From Roseobacter sinensis (GTDB lineage Bacteria; Pseudomonadota; Alphaproteobacteria; Rhodobacterales; Rhodobacteraceae), in assembly GCF_025755255.1 (NCBI RefSeq), contig NZ_JALIEB010000021.1:1-64000 (forward strand): a DNA stretch of 64,000 nt, in the 5' to 3' direction. Both the position numbers and the translations under genes were made by a program. The notes beneath the pieces are model-generated. The model worked only from the letters and a program-made list of their open reading frames with translations, had not been told where the DNA came from and searched no databases. Positions 35,354 through 45,400 of this stretch are shown here, piece after piece (within the stretch, counting starts at the first letter, position 1; every line of letters starts with the position of its first letter).

Positions 35354-36547
35354 ATGAGTGCTCTCACCATGGTCCGCTCCCATCTCCTGCCCTTTCTCAG
35401 CCTGCTCTTTGTCGGAACGCTCTGCGGGTCGATGATCGTCCCCTACATGGGGTTCTTCATCGTCGACGGCCTGGGCCGCGAGCCCTGGACGATCAGCCTC
35501 TACGCGGGCTGCGTCGCCGTTTTGGCGGTCGCGATCAACCGGGTCTTCGCGAAATGGATGGACGACGGCGCCCGCCCCTTCCCGCTGATCGGTATTGCCG
35601 CAGCGGGGTGTCTTGTTGCCGCCGCCGCCCTGACCTTCGCGCCCGCCTTCTGGACGGTTATGACCTTCGGCGTGCTCGGTTTCTCGGCCAGTGCAAGCGC
35701 CATGGCGACGATGTTCAGCCTGGGCGGCATCATCGCAGGCCAGCTCGATATCGCACGCACCAGCTTCAACGCCTACATGCGCGCGACGACCTCCACCGCC
35801 TGGATGGTCGGGCCAGCCGCTTCCTTCCTCGTCGCGGACCGGTTCGGCCACGAGGCTGTCTTTGCCTTTGCGACCGTCATGGCCCTGATCTGGCTAAGCC
35901 TTTGGTGGTGGGTTGCACCCCGCGACGCAGCGCTGAACCCCCGGCCCGCGCCACAGCCGGGTGCAGCGCATCAGGTCGGGCGGATCGGTCTCTGGATCGC
36001 CGTTGTCTTCGTGTTCTGCCTGTCGGTTGCCCATTTCCTCACTTTCACCGCGCTGCCGCTGTTCTTCGTACAAGAGGTCGGCCTGCCCGGCTACGCGCCC
36101 GGGCATGCGTTCAGCATCAAGACCTTCGTGGAGGTGCTGGCGATCCTTCTGACACCGCTGCTCATCGCCCGGATCGGAATCAGGCGGCTGCTTCTGGCCA
36201 CCGCAGTGTTGGCTGTGCTGGCGATCCAATACCTGGCATCGATCCAAAGCTACGGCCAGATGCTGCTGGGGGCCGCGCTGGAGGGGTTCTATTATGGTCT
36301 CTTCTCGACCCTCGGCATCAGCTTTGTCCAATCCTTCGCGGAGGATCGCCCCGCTTATGCGACTGCGATGTATTGGAACACGCTGATGGTCACCGGGCTC
36401 TTGGGCGGACCGGCAGCGGGGCTCATCGCGCAGCTTTATGATTTTCGCACGGCGATCCTCGTGGCCTCGGGTGTGGCGCTGCTCTCGGTGATCATCCTGG
36501 GTCTCGGCGCGCGGCACCCGCAGGTTCGAGCCAGCTCAGCCTCGTGA
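35354..36547 (+). CDS. MFS transporter
   Basis: A 397-residue major facilitator protein with about 12 membrane helices: first helix LLPFLSLLFVGTLCGSMIVP, last helix ILVASGVALLSVIILGLGA. The sugar-efflux (Set) subgroup is suggested by PYMGFFIVDGLGREPWTI and by DIARTSFNAYMRATTSTAWM. ATG 35354 gives a typical N-terminus; GTG 35327 would add nine residues, and neither has a clear ribosome site. It is the last plus-strand gene before the exopolysaccharide locus. Substrate unknown. Confidence 0.8.
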   Translation: MSALTMVRSHLLPFLSLLFVGTLCGSMIVPYMGFFIVDGLGREPWTISLYAGCVAVLAVAINRVFAKWMDDGARPFPLIGIAAAGCLVAAAALTFAPAFWTVMTFGVLGFSASASAMATMFSLGGIIAGQLDIARTSFNAYMRATTSTAWMVGPAASFLVADRFGHEAVFAFATVMALIWLSLWWWVAPRDAALNPRPAPQPGAAHQVGRIGLWIAVVFVFCLSVAHFLTFTALPLFFVQEVGLPGYAPGHAFSIKTFVEVLAILLTPLLIARIGIRRLLLATAVLAVLAIQYLASIQSYGQMLLGAALEGFYYGLFSTLGISFVQSFAEDRPAYATAMYWNTLMVTGLLGGPAAGLIAQLYDFRTAILVASGVALLSVIILGLGARHPQVRASSAS

Positions 36548-36587
36548 TGCCAGTGGTGTGGCGGACGACGGTCGCACCGCGTTCCGA

Positions 36588-38048
36588 TCAGCCCGGCACC
36601 TCTTGCCGCGGCGGCGTGGTGCTCTGCACTGCGGATCGCGCGCGCCAGTGACTGACGAAGAGAACCGACAGGACCGGCAGCACCCAGATGACCCGCGACT
36701 GATACCGCTCCACCGGGGCGGAGAGCCCGCCGAAGATGCCGGCGTTGAGCAGCACGCCCACGAGAACGCCGGTAACCAGCATGGCGTGTTGCCCGGTGAG
36801 ACGTCCAGATGCGGCCAGCAAAACCAGCGGCACGCAGAGCAGCCAGGTCGCCCAGAAGACAATGTCGTCGAAGGCGGCGAGGGCTGGGCGCACCGGATGA
36901 TCGGGCGCTGGCCGGATCGGGCGATGCCGCGCATCCAGATCTGCAGCAACGGCGATATTGCCGGTGCCGATCAGGACTGTCTGCTTCGCCGCGTTCTTCA
37001 GCAAGGATCGGCTCTGCGCTATGGGATAGGCCCGAAACGCCTGCGCCAGAACCGCGAACTCCTCCTCGCGGACCCGATCCATCTGCTCGGCGGAGAGCGA
37101 CTCGATCCCCTCGTCGTCCCAGAGAAACTCACCGACGTGTTGCGGGATGTCGCGCCCGAAGAGCTCGCACAGCGCAAGCTCGGCCTCCGGACAGGCCTCC
37201 TGAAGATACCAATAGGCCGGGCCGTCCTCCAATGAGCGAGCAAGCAGAATCGGCAGGCGCTGCGGCGTCGCGCTGGCCTTGCCCAACACCGCGGAACTGG
37301 CTGCCATGTTCAGAAGCGGGGCGAAGAACAATGGCACCAAAGCCGCGGCGATGAACCCCACGGACAGCCTGCGCTGACAGAGACGCCAGAACAGGACGAG
37401 CCCTGCGATCCCCGCCATCAGCGGGGGATAGCCATAGTGGAAGGTCACTGCCAGCGCAGCGAGCAGCGTGAAGGCCACCCTTTGGCGGGGCGTCAGCTCG
37501 TCGTATCTTGCAAGCAGAAGTCCGCCGTAGAGCACGATGACACCTGCAAAGACATCCGGCATCAGATAGACGGAAAACCACGGCAGCGTCGTCAGCGATG
37601 CGACGAGCACAAATCCGATGATAAGCGTATATGGGCGCTGCACCATGACATGATCGACAAGAGCGAACACGAAGAGCAATGCGATGAATGCCTGAAAAAC
37701 AGGCAGTGCCCAGTATCCCGCGGTGGCAAACGCCGCGTAGGCCAGTGCGGAGTAGGTAAATGAGCGGCCCGTGGTTGATTTTCCGTCCGCATCGGTCGTG
37801 AGCGTTGTGCCCTGCGCTGGCGTGGCAGCGGCCGTTGGGCCGGTGGATGTCGCCCCATCCCAGGCCGGCAGAAGGTCGAGCAGTGTTTTCCAGATTGCAC
37901 CCCCGCCGCGAAAATATGAAGCTGTGTCTGCAAAGACGAAATGGCTGGAGAATGCCCAGATGGGCCAGCACAGCACCAGCGACAGAACAAGGCACAAAAA
38001 GACGCCTTTCGGCGTCAGCAGAGGAGTTCGTGAGCGAATGTCGTGCAT
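36588..38048 (-). CDS. polytopic membrane protein of the exopolysaccharide locus, function unknown
   Basis: A 486-residue integral membrane protein with roughly ten hydrophobic segments, from VFLCLVLSLVLCWPIWAFSS near the N-terminus to VIWVLPVLSVLFVS near the end. A loop at about residues 60-95 is rich in Thr and Ala. FADTASYFRGG near residues 40-50 resembles the first periplasmic loop of GT-C fold glycosyltransferases, where an acidic residue is catalytic. It could be such an enzyme or a polymerase, but I do not recognise the family. It is divergent from the glycosyltransferase at 38177. Confidence 0.65.
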   Translation of the reverse strand: MHDIRSRTPLLTPKGVFLCLVLSLVLCWPIWAFSSHFVFADTASYFRGGGAIWKTLLDLLPAWDGATSTGPTAAATPAQGTTLTTDADGKSTTGRSFTYSALAYAAFATAGYWALPVFQAFIALLFVFALVDHVMVQRPYTLIIGFVLVASLTTLPWFSVYLMPDVFAGVIVLYGGLLLARYDELTPRQRVAFTLLAALAVTFHYGYPPLMAGIAGLVLFWRLCQRRLSVGFIAAALVPLFFAPLLNMAASSAVLGKASATPQRLPILLARSLEDGPAYWYLQEACPEAELALCELFGRDIPQHVGEFLWDDEGIESLSAEQMDRVREEEFAVLAQAFRAYPIAQSRSLLKNAAKQTVLIGTGNIAVAADLDARHRPIRPAPDHPVRPALAAFDDIVFWATWLLCVPLVLLAASGRLTGQHAMLVTGVLVGVLLNAGIFGGLSAPVERYQSRVIWVLPVLSVLFVSHWRARSAVQSTTPPRQEVPG

Positions 38049-38176
38049 GGCGCCAGCTGTCCGAACCTGTATCGCGCCGAGCCTAGTGTCCGGCTGCGGT
38101 GAAATCCAGCGTCCACTCCGGCTGCCTGCGCCAAGATCCGCGCAGTCGCCCTGCGCGTAGCCCAGGAGATCCCCGC

Positions 38177-39412
38177 ATGTTCGACGACAGCAAGAAAAGA
38201 AAGCGCATATTGTTTCTGGCCCGTGCGATGCCCTGGCCGTTGCACGGCGGAGCGCGGCTCCGGGACTTCAACATGCTGCAGGCGCTCAGTGCCGACTTCG
38301 AGGTTGATCTTCTCACCGTCGGCCGCAATCAGCCGCAGGTCAGCGCGCTCTGCGCCGAGGTTCATCTTCCGACACCCTACTACGGCGACGAAAACATCTG
38401 GCTGGCGCTGTGCCGCTGGGGTGCCGCAGGGATCGAGACCCTGCGCGGCCCGGAACCGCTCTGGCTCACCTCCAAGACGAACGGAACGTTGCGCCGCGCC
38501 ATCCGAGACCTCGCCTCGGATCAGAGCTATGATGCGATCCTCGCCTCTGAGCTCAGCTCGGCCAGCGCCCTGATCGGGCAGACCTCGACCCCGTTTGTCT
38601 ACGATGCCCACAATTGTGAATGGCGGCTCCTGAACAGCACGCGAGAGAAGCAGACCGGCTTGCGGCGCCTGGTGCTCAACCGCGAAGTGCCGCGCCTGCG
38701 CGCCGTCGAGCGGCTGGCGGTGACAAAGTCCGACATGGTCTTCGTGACCGCGCAGACCGATCTGGACGAGTTGCGTGACCTGGCGGGCGCCGAGATGGCG
38801 GCGGTGCGGGTCGTCCCCAGCACAATCGACCTCGACCGGTACCGAGGCGTTCGCGAGGGCACGCCGGAGCCCGGCACCGTACTTGTCCCCGGCAAATATG
38901 ACTGGCAGCCCAACCTCATCGGGCTGGAGTGGTTCGCCGACGAGGTGATGCCCGTCTTGCGCGACAAGATGGCGGGCCAACCGCTCAATGTGATCGTCGC
39001 CGGCCGCATGACCGATGCGACACGGGCCAAGCTCGAGGCGATCGACAACGTCACCGCCGCACAGAATCCGGATGACATGCTCGACTACTTCAGGCGCGCC
39101 TCGGCCATTGCGGTGCCGGTTCTGGTCAGCAGCGGCACGCGTCTGCGGATTGCCGAAGGGCTGGCCTCGATGCGGCCGATTGTCAGCACCACGGAAGGCG
39201 CGGCGGGGCTCGACCCGGGGGCGGCGACACCCTGGCTCGTTGCCAATGGCACCGAAGGCTTCGCCGACGCGCTGTCCAGGATTCTGCAGGACGGTGCCCT
39301 TGCCGACGCCGTAGCGCGGGATGGATGGGACTTTGTTCAGGCGCTCGACTGGCGGAGCTTGCGACAGCCACTGGCCGAGGCCTTCGGGCAGATCATCGGA
39401 TCGCGCCGTTGA
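38177..39412 (+). CDS. glycosyltransferase (GT4-like, GT-B fold)
   Basis: A 411-residue enzyme with the N-terminal ILFLARAMPWPLHGGARLRD and the acceptor-domain FVYDAHNCEWRLLNS. The C-terminal nucleotide-sugar domain has VLVPGKYDWQPNLIGLEWF, then VPVLVSSGTRLRIAEGLASM and IVSTTEGAAGL. ATG 38177 lies eight bases after AGGAG; the frame is open upstream to 38099 without conservation. It is 49 bases ahead of the flippase gene. It adds a sugar to a lipid-linked glycan in the cytoplasm; donor unknown. Confidence 0.85.
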   Translation: MFDDSKKRKRILFLARAMPWPLHGGARLRDFNMLQALSADFEVDLLTVGRNQPQVSALCAEVHLPTPYYGDENIWLALCRWGAAGIETLRGPEPLWLTSKTNGTLRRAIRDLASDQSYDAILASELSSASALIGQTSTPFVYDAHNCEWRLLNSTREKQTGLRRLVLNREVPRLRAVERLAVTKSDMVFVTAQTDLDELRDLAGAEMAAVRVVPSTIDLDRYRGVREGTPEPGTVLVPGKYDWQPNLIGLEWFADEVMPVLRDKMAGQPLNVIVAGRMTDATRAKLEAIDNVTAAQNPDDMLDYFRRASAIAVPVLVSSGTRLRIAEGLASMRPIVSTTEGAAGLDPGAATPWLVANGTEGFADALSRILQDGALADAVARDGWDFVQALDWRSLRQPLAEAFGQIIGSRR

Positions 39413-39461
39413 AGAGAATGCAGCGGAACAACTCATGCGATGTCGGGGCTGACGTACGCTG

Positions 39462-40898
39462 ATGTCAGCGGCAAGGTCTTCTTACGTCACCGGTGCGGTT
39501 GCAGTCGCTGTGTCCACATTCCTCTCGGCGGCAGGCGGCTTTGTGTCGCTTTACTTTCTCGCGCGGCTTTTGTCGAAAGATGAACTCGGCGGCTATGCCT
39601 TCACTTTCAACATCCTGACGCTTCTGGCCCTGGTCGCCGCCTGGGGGTTCGAACGGAACATCATGCTGAGGGTGGCCCGGTTTTCTTCGGCCCCTGCCGA
39701 TCTGCGCGGTCGCGGCCTGGCCCTGCGCGCCACCATCATCTCGGTGCTGCTCGCGCTCGCTCTGGCAGTCGGCTTGCTGGTCGCAGCCCCCCAGCTTGGC
39801 ATGATCGGGGCAACGGAGGAGGCGCGCGCATGGATCCCGCTGCTTGCGGTCGCTCTGGTCCCGATGGCGGCGGCAGCCCCGCTGCAAGCCTGGTTCCGGG
39901 CAAACGGCAGGGTCGCAACCGCGAGCATGAGCTATGGCCTCGTGAACGCTTCGCGCGCGGTCCTGCTCGCCTTGGTGTTCCTGCTCGGCGGCGCGGCTCC
40001 GGCCGTCGCGATTGCCGTGGTGATCTCGACACTGGTTCCGATTTTGCTGATCGGATGGGCGGGGCGCCACGCCCGCACGCGCCCGCCGGTCTACCTGCGC
40101 CCCAGTGACATCTGGACGGGCGCCGTCGTTGTGGTGCAGAAGATCTCCAACTATGGCCTCCGGATCATCGACGTCATCCTCGTCGGCCTGCTGATCACCG
40201 CTGCGGAAACCGCCGAGTATGCCGTGGCCGCGCGGCTCGCGGTCTTCTGCGGCATGGGCAGCGAAGCCCTGCAGCCCACATTCGTGCCCCGCGGACGCCG
40301 GCACTTCGCCACGGGCAACCACGCCGCGGCGTTTCGCGAGTATCATCTGGCCCGCGCCTCGGGTTTCGTGATCTCGCTTGGCGTGGCAACACTGCTCGCC
40401 GTGGTCGGGCCGCTGTTGCTCGGAATCTTTGGCGCCTTTCAGCCTGCCTACGGGCCGATGCTGGTGCTATCGGCAGGCTATGTGGTCACCGCGGGTGCAG
40501 GGTTGCACTTTCCGTACCTTCTGACCCGGGGGGAGCTCTTCGGCACAACGATCCTGCGGCTCTGCGCGCTGCTGTTGCTGATCGGCAGCGCCTTCGTGCT
40601 GGTCCCGCCCCTTGGAGTGCTGGGCGGCGCCTTGGCCCTCGGCCTCGCGGTGCTCGCGCTGAACGTCGCCGCGCTGATCTACCTGCACCATCTCACCGGC
40701 TTTTGGGGCATGACCCGGCCCTCGGTCGCCCTGGTTGGCGCCGCCACCCTTCTGCTGCTGGCCGGCGGGCTGGATCTCATCGCGCCCGCCCCGCTTGTCG
40801 TGGCCCTGCTTGGCGTCGGGGTGGCAGCTTTTGTGATCGATCACCATACGAAGGCCGCCGGGCTGGCCGTGCTGCGGCGGGTGCGCGCGCCCTCCTAA
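39462..40898 (+). CDS. Wzx-like polysaccharide flippase (MOP superfamily)
   Basis: A 478-residue membrane protein with about 12-14 helices. N-terminal SAAGGFVSLYFLARLLSKDE and YAFTFNILTLLALVAAWGFER are typical of polysaccharide biosynthesis exporters that flip undecaprenyl-linked repeat units. The C-terminal helices run together from LGVLGGALALGLAVLALNVA. It ends three bases before the convergent sulfotransferase gene. It pairs functionally with the glycosyltransferases around it. Confidence 0.85.
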   Translation: MSAARSSYVTGAVAVAVSTFLSAAGGFVSLYFLARLLSKDELGGYAFTFNILTLLALVAAWGFERNIMLRVARFSSAPADLRGRGLALRATIISVLLALALAVGLLVAAPQLGMIGATEEARAWIPLLAVALVPMAAAAPLQAWFRANGRVATASMSYGLVNASRAVLLALVFLLGGAAPAVAIAVVISTLVPILLIGWAGRHARTRPPVYLRPSDIWTGAVVVVQKISNYGLRIIDVILVGLLITAAETAEYAVAARLAVFCGMGSEALQPTFVPRGRRHFATGNHAAAFREYHLARASGFVISLGVATLLAVVGPLLLGIFGAFQPAYGPMLVLSAGYVVTAGAGLHFPYLLTRGELFGTTILRLCALLLLIGSAFVLVPPLGVLGGALALGLAVLALNVAALIYLHHLTGFWGMTRPSVALVGAATLLLLAGGLDLIAPAPLVVALLGVGVAAFVIDHHTKAAGLAVLRRVRAPS

Positions 40899-40901
40899 AG
40901 A

Positions 40902-41843
40902 TCAGACCTCGTCGCCCGCGTAGCGCTGCAAGAACGGTGTTGCCTCGATCAACCGGCGCACCCGCGCGATCTCCTCGGCGTCCCAGCCCAGTTCTGCGCG
41001 GGTCTTGCGGGGCGCGGCGAAGCAGAGAGCGGCGCAGGCATCGAGATAGGCGGGATCCGCGTCGAGCCCGAGCCAGCGCACAAGCGCGCCCAGTTCCCGC
41101 TGTGGCGCGGCAATGTGGTCCTCATGCGCGAGGCTGAAGACACGCTCCGCGCCGTGCGTGCCGATCATCTCAAGGTGGATGCGGGTGCGCTCCTCCAGCA
41201 TTGCGACGGCCCGCGCGATGCTGACCGCACCATCGACGTGGCGCTGTGACCGGCGGACGATGGTCGAGACCACATCGAAGGGGTTGCGGTAGACGTGCAC
41301 GAACCGCACAGGGGCCTGCATGGTCTGCTCGATCCGGGGCGCGAGATGCGGTCTGCGCCCGAAGCGCATCGTGTCCGCGCTGCCATCCTTGTCACCCAGC
41401 ACCTTCAGATGGCGCAGCCGCCCCTGCCATTGGCCGGCGACATCATAGGTATATCCGCCCTTTCGCGCCGTGCCGAACCTGCGGCTGAAATTATGCGGTA
41501 TGCGCTTGCTGTCCGCCACCAGAAGGGCTGCGACACGGGCGCGGGAGAACCCCCAGATCAGGTGATCCACGATGCCATATTCGCTGCCGATCACCGCATC
41601 GGGGTGCGCGTCGATCAAGGCTCCGATCAGGCTGTGGCCGCTACGTGGCGTGGACAGGAAGCTGCACCACGTCTGCAGCTGGCTCAGATCAACCTGATTG
41701 TCCGCAACCAGCGCACTGCTCTGTCGAAAGTCCCGCACGAGCCGGCGCGCGATGATGCCGCGATAGTGCACCGCCGTCTTCGCTTCGCGCAGCCGGTCAT
41801 GGACTGCAGGGGCCACGCCCTGTCGGGTCGGCGGCGAATCCAT
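40902..41843 (-). CDS. sulfotransferase-like protein
   Basis: A 313-residue protein. The P-loop-like 5'-phosphosulfate site is FLSTPRSGHSLIGALIDAHP near residues 61-80. The 3'-phosphate-binding region is FVHVYRNPFDVVSTIVRRS near 184-202. Both are the two PAPS-contact motifs of sulfotransferases. The ATG shares one base with the stop of the GT2 gene, so it is coupled to it. It would transfer sulfate from PAPS to a sugar of the exopolysaccharide; the acceptor is inferred from context. Confidence 0.85.
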   Translation of the reverse strand: MDSPPTRQGVAPAVHDRLREAKTAVHYRGIIARRLVRDFRQSSALVADNQVDLSQLQTWCSFLSTPRSGHSLIGALIDAHPDAVIGSEYGIVDHLIWGFSRARVAALLVADSKRIPHNFSRRFGTARKGGYTYDVAGQWQGRLRHLKVLGDKDGSADTMRFGRRPHLAPRIEQTMQAPVRFVHVYRNPFDVVSTIVRRSQRHVDGAVSIARAVAMLEERTRIHLEMIGTHGAERVFSLAHEDHIAAPQRELGALVRWLGLDADPAYLDACAALCFAAPRKTRAELGWDAEEIARVRRLIEATPFLQRYAGDEV

Positions 41844-42841
41844 CAGCGGCTGGCAGGATAGAGCCGCAGCTTGTCATCCACGGTCAGATGCATCGCGCGG
41901 TCCATCTCGAAACCTGCAAGGCGATCCCTGGCGCCGCCGGGACCCGCCGCGTACCCCATCATCTGCCCCGCCGCATCGAAGACCAGGCCCGCAAAGAGCG
42001 CCACACCATGGGTCCGTTCGGTGACATCGGGCAATTGGCGGAAAATGTCGTGCCGCATGCGGACATATCGCAGCAGGGGGATCGCCGGCCCGAGCCCCAG
42101 ATACATGGCCCGGCGCAGCGGGCTCCACCCTTCGCTCTTGGCCCGGTTGGCACCGTAAAGGCGCCCGACGTCCGAGCGCAGCCGCGTCGTCGAATCGAGG
42201 CTTGACGGGTTGATATGCCGGATCCGGCAGGCGGGCTGGAAATAGAGCTGCGCGCCGCTCTCTTTCAGCAGCCGGACAACATCGCCCTCGCGGTTGCTGC
42301 CGTCAATGACCTCGTCCGGCGTCAACCGTTGCAGCGCAGACAGCCGGAAGGCACCGTTATGGTGACTGATCCAGTCCGTCGGGCCCTCGGGGTTTGCTGC
42401 AGCCCATTGAGCGTAGGACAGCATGAAGTTCGCCCAGCTCAACCGGGTCGACGGGTTTGCGTTGAGCATGCCCGACCCGACACCGTCGACCCCCGTCTCC
42501 TCGAAGGTGCGGATCATCGTCTCGGCCCATTCCGGTTCGGTGAACGCATGGTCCTCGATCGTCGCGACATAGGGCGCGCGGGCCTCAAGCGCCATCCGCG
42601 CGCAGCACCTGTCGACAGTGTCGATCGGCTCGGTATCGAACACGCGGTAGGATCCGACCGCGTCCAGAAGGTGCTGCACGGGTGCCACGTCCGTTCCCGG
42701 CTGTACCCAGAACAACAGCTCGATCTGCTCTGCGATGGTTTGGGCCGCGATAGCGGCAAGTGTCATATGCGCCGCCTCAGCCTTGTATCCGGTGGTGACG
42801 ACCATGGTAATGGCGGGTGTCTTCGTCTTGGCTTTGGACAT
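41843..42841 (-). CDS. glycosyltransferase family 2-like protein
   Basis: A 332-residue protein with the GT-A N-terminus ITMVVTTGYKAEAAHMTLAA. The usual DxD metal motif is replaced by ATIEDHAFTEPEW near residues 93-105, as in some GT2 relatives. It contains HHNGAFRLSALQRL and a C-terminal hydrophobic part. It is the first of a coupled pair with the sulfotransferase. The donor is unknown. Confidence 0.75.
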   Translation of the reverse strand: MSKAKTKTPAITMVVTTGYKAEAAHMTLAAIAAQTIAEQIELLFWVQPGTDVAPVQHLLDAVGSYRVFDTEPIDTVDRCCARMALEARAPYVATIEDHAFTEPEWAETMIRTFEETGVDGVGSGMLNANPSTRLSWANFMLSYAQWAAANPEGPTDWISHHNGAFRLSALQRLTPDEVIDGSNREGDVVRLLKESGAQLYFQPACRIRHINPSSLDSTTRLRSDVGRLYGANRAKSEGWSPLRRAMYLGLGPAIPLLRYVRMRHDIFRQLPDVTERTHGVALFAGLVFDAAGQMMGYAAGPGGARDRLAGFEMDRAMHLTVDDKLRLYPASR

Positions 42842-42858
42842 CTGGGCGGTCCCCCGTG

Positions 42859-43878
42859 TTATATCGCTGGCTGAGAAGTGGCATGGGCGGCCGAGAGTGC
42901 GAGCGCCAGAGCCCGTCGTCCGACCTCCAGTGGCACCTCGTTCTGCGCCGGGCCATCGGCTGAGCGCGCCGCACGTACGAAGCTCCGCAGTGCAGCCTCG
43001 AAAGATGGGTCCGGTTTATAGCGGATATCGGCGGCATCGCGAAGCATCTGCAGCCGCTGCGAGAGGCGGTCGCCGAGGCTCAACGCATGTGCGGGTCGCG
43101 AGAGCAGGGGCGCGCCGTTGCTGTATAGATCGATTTCGAGATGTCCCGCATCGCACAGCAACTCGACCTTATGGGTGTTCTGCCCGGTCAGCTGCCCCAC
43201 GGTGATCGTGACCGGCTGTCCGCTCTCCAACTGGGCGCTGACGGTGGCCAGGCTGCCCTCGTCCTGCTGCGTGATCTGGGCGCGCACCGACGCAGGGGCG
43301 AAATCGGCCCCGGCGAGATAGCGCACGATGTCAAAGTGATGGATGGCCAGATCGGTGATGGCATCGCCGCCTGCCCCGGCTGCGCTCTTCCATCCGGGAA
43401 GCACACGCTTTTCAGATGTAAAGAGCGTCCGCACGGCGACGAGACCACCCAACGTGCCTTCGGCCAAAGCCTTGCGCGCGGCGCGGTACTTCGGATGCAG
43501 CCGGAAGTTGTGCCCCACCATCGCGACCTTATCGGTGCCCTGCGCCGCCGCGATCATCCGGTCGGCATCCTCAAGGCTGAGTGCAATCGGCTTCTCCACA
43601 TAGACGTGCAGGCCCGCCTCGAGCCCCGCAATCGCGGCGTCGGCATGATGTGCAGGGGGCGTGCAGATCACCAGCGCGTCGACCTCACCCAATGTGATGG
43701 CGCGGTCGACCGACATGTAGGACACGGCACCGGGGTGCAGCCGGGCCATCGCCTTCCGCGCATCCGGGTCCGGATCAATCAGCGCCGTGACCCGCGCGCC
43801 CGATATCCTCGAAAGAATGGGGCCGTGATGAAAGCCTGCAACACGGCCGCAGCCGACGAGCCCGATACGCAATGTCAC
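42859..43878 (-). CDS. Gfo/Idh/MocA-family oxidoreductase
   Basis: A 339-residue NAD(P)-dependent oxidoreductase. The Rossmann motif is IGLVGCGRVAGFHHG at residues 5-19, and the family-defining VEKPIALSLEDAD carries the EKP triad at about residues 94-96. The C-terminal domain has GGDAITDLAIHHFDIVRYLA. In a glycan locus it likely oxidises or epimerises a nucleotide-sugar. Its ATG overlaps the upstream glycosyltransferase stop by four bases. Confidence 0.85.
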   Translation of the reverse strand: MTLRIGLVGCGRVAGFHHGPILSRISGARVTALIDPDPDARKAMARLHPGAVSYMSVDRAITLGEVDALVICTPPAHHADAAIAGLEAGLHVYVEKPIALSLEDADRMIAAAQGTDKVAMVGHNFRLHPKYRAARKALAEGTLGGLVAVRTLFTSEKRVLPGWKSAAGAGGDAITDLAIHHFDIVRYLAGADFAPASVRAQITQQDEGSLATVSAQLESGQPVTITVGQLTGQNTHKVELLCDAGHLEIDLYSNGAPLLSRPAHALSLGDRLSQRLQMLRDAADIRYKPDPSFEAALRSFVRAARSADGPAQNEVPLEVGRRALALALSAAHATSQPAI

Positions 43879-45104
43879 TTGATGTATCCTTTGTTGTGAT
43901 GATCTGCGCGCGCCTCGACCCGAGCCGCGCAGATCGTTTTCGCCTTCTCGTAAAGCGCCAGCAGCCGATCCGTGTGGCGCGCCCGGCTGTACTCCGTTTC
44001 GGCCCGGTGCCGACCCGCCTGACCCATTTTGATGCAGAGCGCCTTGTCGGACAGCATCCGCTGCAGGTTCGCCTGCCAGTCAGCCACATCTCCGGGGCTG
44101 GCGACAAGACCGGTGGTGCCATGCAATATCACATCCGAGATCGCACCGGCGTCCGATCCCAGCACGGCGGTGCCCCGCATCATCGCCTCGAGCGTGACGT
44201 TGCCGAAAGGCTCATGCCAGACGGAGGGCACCGCCTGAACCCAGGCTCCGGCGAGCGCCCTGTCCATGTCATCGGGCGCGAGATGCCCCAGAAAGCGCAC
44301 CGCTTTGCCCTGGTCAGCCGCGCGAGCGCGCAGGGCCACCTCCTCCGGTCCTGTGCCGGCGATCAGCAGCTCGGCCTGCGGAGATTGCTGGCGCACCCGG
44401 GCAAAGGCATCGATCAGAACGTCCACACCCTTTTCACGCGACAATCGCCCGCAGTAAGCGACCGTTGGGTGATCAGCGAGCGCGGCAACCGCCGCCCGGT
44501 CGTCCACCGGGTTGGGCAGCACCTCCACATCGGTCCAGCCGGATTCAACGAAACGGGACGCAGCGCGGCGGCTCAGAACCGTGGTCACATCAAGCACCGC
44601 GCGCCAGCGGTTCAACAGCCAGGACTGCACTTGCGCCATCCGGTAGGTCCGCGGCGACACACAGCCGGTGGCACGGCAGATGGGGCCGGCCAGATGGGTG
44701 CAGTTCGTCCTGTCAGGCAGAAGCTTCAGGCCATTGGGGCAGATTTCCTTGTAGGTCGGAGCCTGATGCAGGACCGGGATATCCCGCAACAGAGGCAAAA
44801 TCAGGGGTGAAAGCTGCCACAGAAACGATCTGATGTGCACAACGTCGGGGTAGTCTTCACGCAACTCCTGTCGCAGGGCGCGCCAAGCGGTCGGATTGAC
44901 GCTTTGCAGAACGACCTGTGCCATATCGCTGCGCCCGTGACAGCTGCGATCCGCGACCAACGGGAAGCCCGGCATCATCTTTGCGTCAGAGGAAAAAAGC
45001 CGCGTAACATGGCCTCGGCTCTCCAAACTGTCCCGAATGGCGAGCATCTGAAGCTCGGCTCCGCCGTACGCGCGTCCATGGTCGTTGATCAAAAGAACTC
45101 GCAT
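43875..45104 (-). CDS. glycosyltransferase family 4
   Basis: A 409-residue GT-B enzyme. The N-terminus is MRVLLINDHGRAYGGAELQM. The C-terminal donor domain has VAYCGRLSREKGVDVLIDAF, LLIAGTGPEE, and the EX7E-type motif EPFGNVTLEAMMRGT near residues 320-334. ATG 45104 has GGAAG seven bases upstream and gives the conserved N-terminus; an in-frame TTG 21 bases earlier is less likely. First gene of a minus-strand run that goes through the Gfo enzyme to the GT2 and sulfotransferase. Confidence 0.88.
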   Translation of the reverse strand: MRVLLINDHGRAYGGAELQMLAIRDSLESRGHVTRLFSSDAKMMPGFPLVADRSCHGRSDMAQVVLQSVNPTAWRALRQELREDYPDVVHIRSFLWQLSPLILPLLRDIPVLHQAPTYKEICPNGLKLLPDRTNCTHLAGPICRATGCVSPRTYRMAQVQSWLLNRWRAVLDVTTVLSRRAASRFVESGWTDVEVLPNPVDDRAAVAALADHPTVAYCGRLSREKGVDVLIDAFARVRQQSPQAELLIAGTGPEEVALRARAADQGKAVRFLGHLAPDDMDRALAGAWVQAVPSVWHEPFGNVTLEAMMRGTAVLGSDAGAISDVILHGTTGLVASPGDVADWQANLQRMLSDKALCIKMGQAGRHRAETEYSRARHTDRLLALYEKAKTICAARVEARADHHNKGYIK

Positions 45105-45400
45105 GTCTTCCAAGGCACCGTACAAACAGGGAAATCGTTGACGTTCCGTCGCCTTCTTTAACTAGCGTGAAGGCTGACGAAACGCGATGATTTGTCGGCA
45201 AGAAGTTCTTTTGACGACCAAAGATTCAACAGAAAAAGGCTCAGCGCGCGGAAAACGACCAGTTTTTGGCAGATTGCCGCCAAATCACCGTTTTCAGCGC
45301 GACAACTGCAGTGTTAAGAATGATTAACGCTAGGTTAACGTGCCCGGTCCGTGGTATCCGTCCGCGGAGTGTGTTTGCAATTTTAGATGGTGGGATCGCT